NCBI GenBank assembly: GCA_963995525.1
Contig: OZ023206.1
Location: forward strand, 6,843,919 to 6,907,918
Source of the DNA: Escarpia spicata
Lineage: Eukaryota; Annelida; Polychaeta; Sabellida; Siboglinidae
Length of the DNA: 64,000 nt
Reading direction: 5' to 3'
The notes under the pieces: generated by a model
What the model was told of the DNA's origin: nothing
The model's database searches: none
Seen by the model: only the letters and a program-made list of their open reading frames with translations
Program-made: the position numbers and the translations under genes
Part shown: piece after piece, positions 21,201 through 33,300 of the stretch
Numbering within the stretch: position 1 is the first letter of the stretch
Layout: every line of letters starts with the position of its first letter

Positions 21201-22583
21201 AAACTGGAAACCAGTTTTGAGTGGCGTACCACAGGGGTCGGTGTTGAGACTTATATTATTCTTGATATATATATATATATTTTATATATATATATATATA
21301 TATAAAATATTATAAATGAGTTAAAACAGATGCAGATAAACACACTTTACAAGATGATCTGGCCAAATTAGTCAAATAATCTGAAAAATGGCAAATGTTA
21401 TTCAATTTTGGGAAATGTAAATGCGTTCACATAGGACATGGAAATGTGGACAAAGAATACATCATGGGGATACTATATTAAGTAAAACAGTAAAGGAAAA
21501 GGATTTAGGAGTGACAGTTTGTGCTAACATGAAAGTTTCAGGGCAATGTGGAATTGCTGCTTCAAAGGGTAACCACATACAAAGGCTAATTAGAAGAAAT
21601 ATCACATATAAAGAGAAACAGCTGATTGTACCTTTGTACAAAGCAGTAGTTAGGCAACATTTGGAATATTGTATACAAGCATGGAGGCCATATCGTAAGA
21701 AGGACATAGATAAGCTAGAAAGAGTGCAATGAAGAGCAACTAAGCTGGTTCCTGAACTGAAAGATCTTACTTATGAAAGAAGCCTATTAGAATGTGGGTT
21801 AACAACACTAGAGACTAGGAGACTAAGAGGAGACCAAATAGAAGTTTTAAAATATTGAGTGGTTATGAACATATTGAAAGAAATATTTTCAAACTGATAG
21901 AAGGCAGTACAACCAGAAGGCACAATGCGGCATTAGTCAAGGAACAGTGTAGGTTGGATGTGAGAAAGTACTCATTCTCTCTGAGGACAATAGATGACTG
22001 GAACAAATCATCTAATGATTGTGTTAATGCCAGTAGTAGTGTGAATATGTTCAAAAATAAAATTGACAGCTATCTGGCGAGGGCGGGTTATAAATAGGTG
22101 GAACATTATTGGACTCTGGATAAGCCAAAGGCTTCCTTGACCATATGCTGTCTGGAGCTTATAGCTCTTGACGGCAATCTTGTTTAATCTCAACCCAGCA
22201 ATTGGCCTTGACTAGTTATTAGGTGCAACAACCCAAAGCATATCTTTCGAGCATTTAAACAAACATATGCACTTTTTTATTAAATCAACAGCAGATGTTA
22301 TTTAACCTATACACACATTATATATTTGGACATGAAAGAACCAGCTTTGAGATGAGCTCAACGAGTTGAGGAAGCTGCCTTCAGTGGATCTGCTTGTGTC
22401 AGATGACAGAGACTTTGTGAGAGACTGTAGAGGCTGAGTGACTGAGAGCTGCCCAGCACTGCTGCTGCCATTGTTTCATTGAAAATCAATGTGCAGTTGG
22501 TCAGAGCAAGGCCAGTCTACAACTGTCCACTGTGTGGTCAGTGCACACACTCTGGTTGCCATGGACTGGTCACTGGCAGCTGG

Positions 22584-22614
<31 letters not shown>

Positions 22615-22651
22615 GCTCTCGCTCTCGCTCTCGCTCTCGCTCTCGCTCTCG

Positions 22652-22693
<42 letters not shown>

Positions 22694-24222
22694 CACCAGG
22701 GGACAATTTCACCAACATTCTTATCAGCCTGATTTTGCTCTTCAAATAATTTTCCCTCATAACAGGTATACTGAAAACTGTGAGAACCAGGTTGCACCAC
22801 CGGGACACTGCCGCAGCGTCATGGCAATAATGTCCTCTGTGATATGGCTGCGTTTTTTTTTCGTATTTTGAAAAATTCATAAATTTAATAACGAGTTTAA
22901 TGATAAGTTTTTCTTATGGGCGCATTGTCCTAGTGAAACAGTCCCCTGGTGTGTCTTGTGGCAACTAAACTTCATTAGACTCGTTTCTTGTTATGTACAG
23001 TGAATAGTGTCTTGAACTGATACAGTACATGCAGTCAGCTTGCTGAACAAAATCAGGTTTAACACTTAACATGCGCATGACTGCTGTCACATAGTCAGTG
23101 TCATGTCGTAATAATTATATTTTGCCTGCCAGTCATGACACTGGCACGTGTGACTTGTATTGAGTCATTTTGTGGGTGTTGTCCTTCTGAAAAACCAAAT
23201 GATGTCAAGAGTGCCACATCGCAGTCGTTCTAACATTATTTAAAGTTTCTAATACCAATAATGATATTCCACTCCTACATACCACCCTAAATCTAATTTA
23301 TGTGTTGATGATAGTATGTCCTCTGTTTGAGCAAATATTGCCTAAAAATGATGTACATCAATTTACATGTGTAGGCAAATGTAAACAGTTTAAATTATAT
23401 AGAGACACAAAAAATCTTCTGACAGACACTGACTCAGACCAGAACTTGATTGATGTGTTTGATATGGATGTGTTGTCTACTTGTTCATAGCCGTAAAAGT
23501 AAAAAACTTAACTTTTGCATTACTTTTATAGTACTTTTATACTAGTTATACTAATTATACTGCACAACCTTCCTCCTCTCCAACACTGCAGTGTTTTGGA
23601 ATGGTTTCTTAACTGGATAAGTAACAAACAGTATACCTGTTTAACAACCAAACATGCAACGTGCACGGGCAGCAGGTGTTTTGATCTGGATGTAATTACA
23701 ACATCTAGTCCTGTACCAGTGGAGGTGAACGTGCGATCATTCATGAGATGTATTACACCTGTCTGGGCATGGCCATGGCCTTTTAAAAAATATATATCAT
23801 CCTATTATGTATGTCTAGACGTGGAGTGGTGTCAACAACTTATGTCTGCCCAGAGAGTGGTGTGATGTCTGTCCTGAGAGTAGTGTGTTGTCTGTCCCGA
23901 GACTAGTGTGTTGTCTGTCCAGAGAGTGGTGTGATGTTATCTGTCCTGAGAATGGTGTGATGTTCATGTCTGTCCACAGAGTGGTGTGATGTTGTCTGTC
24001 CACAGAGTGGTGTGATGTTGATGTATGTTCTGAGAGTAGTGTGGTGTCTGTCCAGAGAGTGGTGTGATGTTGTCTGTCCAGTCCAGAGAGTGGTGTGATG
24101 TTGTTGTCTGTCCAGTCCAGAGAATGGTGTGATGTTATCTATCCAGAGAGTGGTGTGGTGTCTGTCCAGTCCAGAGAGTGATGTGGTGTCTGTCCAGAGA
24201 GTAGTGTGATGTTGTCTGTCCA

Positions 24223-24309
<87 letters not shown>

Positions 24310-27300
24310 TGTCTATCATAACCCTGTTACATCTGTCCTGACACGCACGCGACACTGCCATATTCACAGTGATACTGTGACTCCGCCATATCCACATTAA
24401 CACTGTGTGACCCCATTATATCCACGGTGACACTGTGACTCCGCCATATCCACAGTGACTCTGTGTGACCCCATTATATCCATGGTGATACTGTGTGACC
24501 CCATTATATCCATGGTGATACTATGTGACCCCATTATATCCATGGTGATACTGTGTGACCCCATTATATCCACGGTGACACTGTGTGACCCCATTATATC
24601 CATGGTGACACTGTGTGACCCCATTATATCCATGGTGATACTGTGTGACCCCATTATATCCATGGTGACACTGTGTGACCCCATTATATTCATGGTGACA
24701 CTGTGACTCCGCCATATCCACGGTGACTCTGTGTGACCCCATTATATCCATGGTGATACTGTGTGACCCCATTATATCCATGGTGATACTGTGTGACCCC
24801 ATTATATCCACGATGACACTGTGTGACCCCGTTACATCCATGGTGACACTGTGTAACCCCGTTACATCCACGGTGACACTGTGTGACCGTTACATCCATG
24901 ATGACACTGTGTGACCCCATTATATCCATTGTGACACTGTGTGACCCCATTATATCAATGGTGACACTGTGTGACCCCGTTACATCCATGGTGACACTGT
25001 CATGAGACTTGTATGCCGTTGTATGTTGCCAGGAGAGTGACAACCTGTGGTGGGACGCGTTCACGACAGAGTTCTTTGAGGAAGACGCCATCCTCACTCT
25101 GGCCTTCTGTCTCGAGGACGGGCCCAAGAGATACAGTAAGTGACACCACATTTTGTCCTAGCACCTATATACACACTCGTTGTCCATCATATAGAAAGTG
25201 TAGTCTTGAACCAACATTTAATCTTCGATATTCAAATGACAGTATTGTCAAAGCTAATATCAGAAAGCTTCATCACTTCTGTATTGTAGAAAGCTTTCTG
25301 GCATTGCTAATTCTGTTGGTAATAATCGACAGGCCACAATGGTTCACACCGTAAGCTTTTTTTTTAAACTGAGGAAAAGTGGTTAAAATGTCGGTTAGTG
25401 GTAAGAGTGTCCTTTTTCGTTTTTGTATTTTTGAAACACCAAAAAAAATGTATTAGTTTATATTATCGTGTATTTTGGAACTATTGTGGAAAGGTTAGCA
25501 AAGAAAGCAGATGCCCGAAAAGTGGAAGGTAGGAGGAGACGAGGATGACCAAGATTAAGATGGAGGACTGTGTAAAGAGAGATTTGGATGGATTGGGAGG
25601 AGTGAAGAACAAGAGAGGAGAGTGGAGAACAAGAGAAGGGAGTGGAGAACGAGAGGGGAGTGGAGGAGGAGAGTGGAGAACGAGAGAGGGGAGTGGAGAA
25701 CGGGAGAGGGGAGTGGAGAACGGGAGACGGGAGTGGAGAACGGGAGAGGGGAGTGGAGAACGGGAGAGGGGAGTGGAGAACGGGAGAGGGGAGTGGAGAA
25801 CGGGAGAGGGGAGTGGAGAACGGGAGAGGGGAGTGGAGAACGGGAGGGGAGTGGAGACTGGTGGTGGAGACATCAGTGTAAGAAAGAAGAAATCGAGGTC
25901 AGCCTCACCCTGGACATAGGGAAAACAAGAAAGAAAAGAATAACAATATCTCAAAAAGTGTCTACTTTGGATTGAATAGTATGTGATTTGAAATATAGAT
26001 ACCTAACTCTGATGATTTCTGTCTCAAAATTTGAATTCATAAGGTGTGTCAGTTCATCCACCTATCCCTCCACCTTCACAACAGATTGCCTTAGTCGGAT
26101 GACACTGGTATCAATGGAAAATTGAAATGTTGCCCTTTAGTACAATGAGCACTTCTAAGTACTGCCAAAATATACCTTAAGTCTGAACCTTGGCGACCTG
26201 TCGCAAAGATGCAATCTGTTACTGTGCCAGAATCCTATTTGGACCCTGATATGCCTGTTTATGATATGTGTAAATATACATTTGATATACAAATTCACCA
26301 TTTTATCCAGTTTGTTTAAATCTCAGTCTGGTACGTGGAGATAGTCCCTGTTTTACCAACAGTGTAAATCTAACAGTTTCAGCCTTGGAGATGACCCCTG
26401 TTTCCTGTTAGTGGAATGCCTGTTTTTCCCAGATAGCATGTTTCCTGTAGACCCATTTCTGTCTGGAGTCAGATTCAGAAATAGCCTCAGACCACGGTTT
26501 CCCACAGGTTTAATTCTTGCAATTCTCACTCTCAAAATGTCCCGTCTTATACAACTAATTTAAAGTTGCATTCTGAGATCGTCCATCTTTTAAATACAAA
26601 TTTCCAGTGAATCAACATGCTCCAAACACTATAATTATATTATTTTCCTCAACTCCAGATATATAATACTATGCAATTTTTATATAAAACGGAGCAAAAG
26701 AAATAAATTACATAAAAAACCGTCAACACAGGAACACGTGCAATCATGCGATGTTTCCAATCTTGAGAATGCATTGAATGGATGAAATGAATTTGAAATG
26801 AGACGCACATTCATCCCCACTACTGTTTGACCTACATTCCTCATTTAGTAGTAGTAATAATGGTAGTAAACGCTTTAATCTACAAAGCACCAATAATCTA
26901 GAGAATAAATCAAATGTGATCACAATTCAAATAAACAGTTCTACAAACCTGAGTCAACTTATCAATTCTAGACCGAAATAAGATAATCCAAATAATAAAT
27001 ATATGAACATTAATTTTTTTAAATTACCATTAAAATGTCAAGTTATGCAGGGATATCAATTTGAAAATGTAATAACTTCTAACATCTTTCCAAGTTTTAA
27101 GACGAGTATTGAAGCATTATACAGAGTTTACTCTTCTCACAGATGTTCTGTGATATTGTCCCTCACACTTGCACCGCTGTAGTTAAATTGTACAAGTTGT
27201 TCGTGCTGTACATGTACTGTTTGTGTTGCAGCGATTAGTTGGTGCTGTACATGTTGTACTGTTTGTGTTGCAGCGATTAGTTGGTGCTGTACATGTTGTA

Positions 27301-30300
27301 CTGTTTGTGTTGCAGCGATTAGTTGGTGCTGTACATGTTGTACTGTTTGTGTTGCAGCGATTAGTTGGTGCTGTACATGTTGTACTGTTTGTGTTGCAGC
27401 GATTAGTTGGTGCTGTACATGTTGTACTGTTTGTGTTGCAGCGATTAGTTCGTGCTGTACATGTTGTACTGTTTGTGTTGCAGCAATTAGTTCGTGCTGT
27501 ACATGTTGTACTGTTTGTGTTGCAGTGATTAGTTGGTGCTGTACATGTTGTACTGTTTGTGTTGCAGCAATTAGTTTGTGGTGTATATGTTGTACTGTTT
27601 GTGTTGCAGCGATTAGTTGGTGCTGTACATGTTGTACTGTTTGTGTTGCAGCGATTAGTTGGTGCTGTACATGTTGTACTGTTTGTGTTGCAGTGATTAG
27701 TTGGTGATGTACATGTTGTACTGTTTGTGTTGCAGCAATTAGTTTGTGCTGTACATGTTGTACTGTTTGTGTTGCAGCGATTAGTTGGTGCTGTACATGT
27801 TGTACTGTTTGTGTTGCAGTGATTAGTTGGTGCTGTACATGTTGTACTGTTTGTGTTGCAACAATTAGTTTGTGCTGTACATGTTGTACTGTTTGTGTTG
27901 CAGCGATTAGTTGGTGCTGTACATGTTGTACTGTTTGTGTTGCAGCGATTAGTTGGTGCTGTAAATGTTGTACTGTTTGTGTTGCAGCGATTAGTTCGTG
28001 CTGTACATGTTGTACTGTTTGTGTTGCAGTGATTAGTTGGTGCTGTACATGTTGTACTGTTTGTGTTGCAGCGATTAGTTGGTGCTGTAAATGTTGTACT
28101 GTTTGTGTTGCAGCGATTAGTTCGTGCTGTAAATGTTGTACTGTTTGTGTTGCAGCGATTAGTTGGTGCTGTAAATGTTGTACTGTTTGTGTTGCAGCGA
28201 TTAGTTCGTGCTGTACATGTTGTACTGTTTGTGTTGCAGCAATTAGTTCGTGCTGTACATGTTGTACTGTTTGTGTTGCAGCGATTAGTTGGTGCTGTAC
28301 ATGTTGTACTGTTTGTGTTGCAGCAATTAGTTCGTGCTGTACATGTTGTACTGTTTGTGTTGCAGCAATTAGTTCGTGCTGTACATGTTGTACTGTTTGT
28401 GTTGCAGCCATCGGTCGGACCCTCATTCCACGATACTTCCGCAGTATCTTTGAGGGCGGTGTCACTGACCTCTACATCATCCTGAAGCACGCGAAGGAAT
28501 CATTCCACAACACGACCATCACCCTCGACTGTGACCAGGCCATGCTTGTGACACACCACGGCAAGCCCATGTTCACTAAGGCAAGTAACTCTCCACATAC
28601 GACGTAGAAATCCATCAAGCAGTAAAACCGCGTATTATGTGGAGGCGTTTTACAAAGAAATCCTCTTTTTCACAATACAGTAAGTCTCCCAATTACGATA
28701 ATATGCTAAACTGCAAACAACCACTGTTAAAAAAGCATGAAGATATGCAATATAGAGTATGAGATATCGTGGCCATGCAAATGTTGCAGTTGTTGGGGAA
28801 ACATTTTCCATTCAAGTTAGGGCAGAGCTCAAGTAATTTGTCACTTGTATGGTATACATCGTTGTAATGGCTTCTTGTCCATATAATCTTTGTTGTCGTT
28901 GTTTACTTTCTGTGATCCGTCTGACCAGCCCCAGTTCACACTTTCACAAGTGTGACACACAAATAGTGTGTGCTGTGATCATAAATTTGGTTATGGTGTA
29001 TCTTTCCTTATGATAGACTTGATGAAAGGGACACAGAAAACAGTTTCCCAAGAATTCGTACATGGCGTTTGTCATGACATGAATTTGAGCAGTATTTAGT
29101 CCTTTGAGCTGAAGGTCCAATAGGGCCCCAAAAAAACTGGTAAATTTTCACATTTTGCCTATTTAAAAAAAACTCTTCAGTAACTTTTTCTCTGATTTTG
29201 CATAGACATTTCATCTGGTAGTGCCACTGTACACAAGAAATCTGTATTTGATTGAATCATTCTAAGGGCACCTTAGGGTCCCCCCAAAATGCTAAATTGT
29301 CCTACTATTTCCCTACTTCTGTAAGCCAACTGCAGTACATTGGGCCACTGGTCTCTATTTATAACTGGATAGTTGACTTTCTGGTGTCAGAGATTATGCT
29401 GTAAGCCTGTGTATTGGACTAGCCTTGGCTCACTGCCTGCCACTGTCCCAGTGTCAAACAGAATGCCTCCCTGAGAAACTTTAAAACAGCAATAGACATA
29501 ATTATCAATGCAATATAAAGATATGATCTAGGATTAAAATAAAATAACTTACATATAAAATAATGTATAAAATAAAGTAACTTAGGTATACTCGAAAAGG
29601 TTAAAGCTTATTTAGCCAAAATTATAAGGAATATTATTCAGGTGTTTTACTATATATGTTGCAGCTATTACTTCACTCCAATTCAATCAGTATTATGTCA
29701 TTAATTGCAACTGTTTTTAAGTCAAAATGCATGCTACATTGTGAACAAATGCAGTTTTATCATAGTTCATCTCTTTCTTCTCTCCATTCTGAGGGAGGGT
29801 GGTAGGGACAAAACAAGAACAGAAAATGTGTGCACATTTTTTAAACAACCTTTAATTGTGCTACATGCGAGATTGTAGCTCACCAACTCTCCTGCAAGGT
29901 TTCTACAACCACTGGAAATTGGCCTAAGTAGCAGAATATCGGGATCAAATTCTACAGTAATTTTAATAACACATGAACTAATATATATATATATACAATC
30001 TTCACGAAACGGTCTACTAGAATATTTAATTTCCCGATGTATCTTCACATGCATATAGTCTCCACTAAACATGTCAACTTTTTATATCGATCATAACCCT
30101 TAATGATCTGTAACTATGATTCACCTAAAACCATTTCATTAATAATTACAAACTCACAATATTATAGTCCAAAGGACTTCGGGGCCTCTTGGCCCATTTT
30201 TTGCAATGTAAGTTACATAAAACATCGTCAGCTGTTCTGTGTACAGTTTACATAGCTCGGAACAATCACAGAAAACACAATGTTGTGAACAATCAATTAA

Positions 30301-33300
30301 TGCGCATCCATCGTCCCGTAAGAACCCTATGACTGATGAGAACCCTTTACGAACAGAGAATTTCAAATAAATAAAGGCGTCAATTTTCTTTCAAGAGGTA
30401 GATGAACACCTGAAACTATGGCATCTATTATAAAATGTACACGCACATACATACACTAGCTCAATGATGGTTAAATTGCAATATTTTTAATTAAAAATTG
30501 AAGAACAAATGGTAGTGAAATAAACCCTTGGTTAGTGTTGTGACTAGAAAGTTCACATAGCAACAAACAATCGCAGAAAACATGTGCAGTGTGTTCCCCT
30601 GGGTGAAATGATGGGCGAGGTGGTAGGGGTGGGGTACGCGAGCGCTGCAGCTGAGCGAGCGCTGCGAAGCATTGCTAGGGGGGTCCGGGTTTTTTTTTAA
30701 ACTAGCTTTAAAATGGTGCATTCTGAGGTATGTTTTAACATTTATTCTTGAATATAGAGGGGAAGATATAAAACAACAAGACACTACTCGTAAATGTAGT
30801 AATCATGATTGATAAAAGTCGTTAATAATGATTGTTTCATCATGTTGAGGTGTGGTTTCCATTTTACCACTGCTACTCAGTAGAGGGGTGGTTTCCACTT
30901 GACCACTGGTACTTGGTTATGGTTATGTTTTCTTGCACTAACCTTAGACCTTGTTACCTCGCTGACAGAGTCAATAAAAAAGTAAACGGTAAGTTCTTAT
31001 ATAGCGCAGGACTGTTCAAAGCGCTTTACTCCCTGGCAGTCAAACACCATCTCGATTTCTCTGGGAAGCATCCAGTGGTATCATCTGAAGACTCTTTCAT
31101 TATCACCTTTAAATTATTTTAATATCATAATATTATGGTAAATTGGTGGTTTATGTTCAAAAGATTATATTTTATTTGTTTGCTAGAATGCTGTACAATT
31201 AATTAAACAGTCATTTCTGGAATGCCAAAAAGTATGTTTCTATTAATCGCAAGAATGTTTCTCAAATTGTGTCCTTTTTATAAAACAGTATAAGTTGTTT
31301 AGTACATATCATTGCTGTGCAAACATATCATTGTCTAACCCAAGTTATTGATAACCCGTTAGTATACACGGTTTTGAGTAGTAGGCATTTTTTATGAGAT
31401 GTGAACTTCGGTGGTTTATATTCATAAGTATTTCACTCAAATCAACTTTCCCAAAAGTTTGTTTGCACAACTTTGTCGAAATATGTATTATATATTTAGC
31501 ACAAAGATATCTTACGAATCACATTCCTTATTTTGCTAAAACAAAACGGCATAGAACAGTAGTTGAATAGACTTGTGGGCATTTGCGTCGAATCCGGACC
31601 CACTTTGTCATTGATTTTGCCGCTTGAGTTTTGCTTAACTTTGATACCTCAGTGAGATACACTGTAGTTCCATCATTCAACATTATCCTAGGCATATTTA
31701 CCTCTAAGAATATTGCGTCTTACATCCATTTGAGGCGTAAATAGAGCCCCGGTTTATATCAACATATGCTGCTATATATATCTCTTTTTACGCGCGCTGT
31801 GCGGTAATGCACGGGTCGCTATTTGAGCTTCAACAGGGTCCGGATTCGATACAAATGCCGACTAGTGAATAGGATTAGGATGCACGGTTTTTATTTGGGC
31901 TTCAAAAGAATCCGCATTCGACACAAGTGACGTAGTGCCATCAGCCTGCACGGTTTTCACTCCCACCACCGTCATAAACCAAAACACAAGTTACCGTTTG
32001 GGCGCCATTTTACATGAATGTCTAGATTTCTAGTATATCGAAACTCCGCAAGGTGTCACCATTGGAGACACCGGAGATCCCGCAGGAATATTCAGTGATT
32101 GGACAACTGACAAGTGATATCTTTCACGTTGTCCAATGACGGCTAAATTATGTTGCTACAAATGTGCGATTTTGCAGGAATATAAGTGACTTTGTGGTGT
32201 CATTATGCGCTGCCCGTCGACGCTGAATATACCGTGAAAGAACAAAAAAAAGCCATATGAAATAGCTACGAGGCGGCAATTTCGGCATATTTTGGGCGAG
32301 GCGGCATAGAAAAACGACGAGGCGGCCCGCCTCGTTTGTTATATACCAGGGGAAACACTGATGTGCAACATTGTGAACAGTTGGTTAATGTCTGGTATGA
32401 ACCCTAAAATCAGCAAGGACCCTGAACCATTGGGAAATTTTGAAAACTAGTGCTGTCACTTTAGTTAAATTATAGTATCTTATATTAGAAATTGAAGAAG
32501 CGACTGGGTCGGTGTAAGAGAAAGTGCCCTCTCTGTCTCAGGTCCTCAGCGAGGGTCGTCTCGTCCTTGAGTTCACTTTTGATGACCTCATGAGGATACG
32601 TTCTTGGCACTTTACGACGCGGCAGCATCGCGAGTTGATTCCTCGCAGCGTCATTGCCATGCAGGTATGTCTGTGTAGCTGTTGGGGGTGTAACAATTAA
32701 TCAGTGCGTCGATGTATCGCGATACACAGCCTGCGATACAATGTATCAATACGTGATACAGCATATCGGTACATGACACAGCGTACCGAAACATGACACA
32801 GGTTATTGATAAATTGCCAAAATATCTAAGCTTGATGTTCTGCTTCACTTTACGTGGACGAACATAATTGTTTGTACAAGATTTTCGAGGGGAAAAACAT
32901 AGTGCACCACAATGTACCGGTTTGAAGCTACTGGTAAAAAATATGACTCATGTGCCATGGACTCCAGATGTGCTTTGCACTTTCCATACTCGCATTGTCC
33001 ACTCCACCACTTTGTATGTCAATTTATCGTGGTACTTAATATGTTGATTCATGTATCATGATACATATCGTATCGGGAGAGAAGTGTATCATTACAACTC
33101 TAGTCACTGTCATGTGTCAGTGACATTAAGGGTCTATCATTATGTCACATTGATGTGAGATTCACACATTAATGTCTGACTGTCACCTCTCTGTGCCCGT
33201 AGCAGGACCCAGCCATGGTGGAACAACTGTCCAAGAACATCACACGCCAGGGCCTCACGAACTACACCCTCAACTTCCTCAGGGTAAGTACCCCATTAAC

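Noticed and set aside
25545..25975. Glu/Gly/Arg-rich open frames of about 120 codons
   Set aside because: Translation of a 20-bp purine-rich minisatellite in LDB intron 2.
27137..28490. Minus-strand 435-442-codon Thr/Gln-rich frames
   Set aside because: Product of the 42-bp array, whose length is a multiple of three. Antisense to the LDB acceptor ladder.
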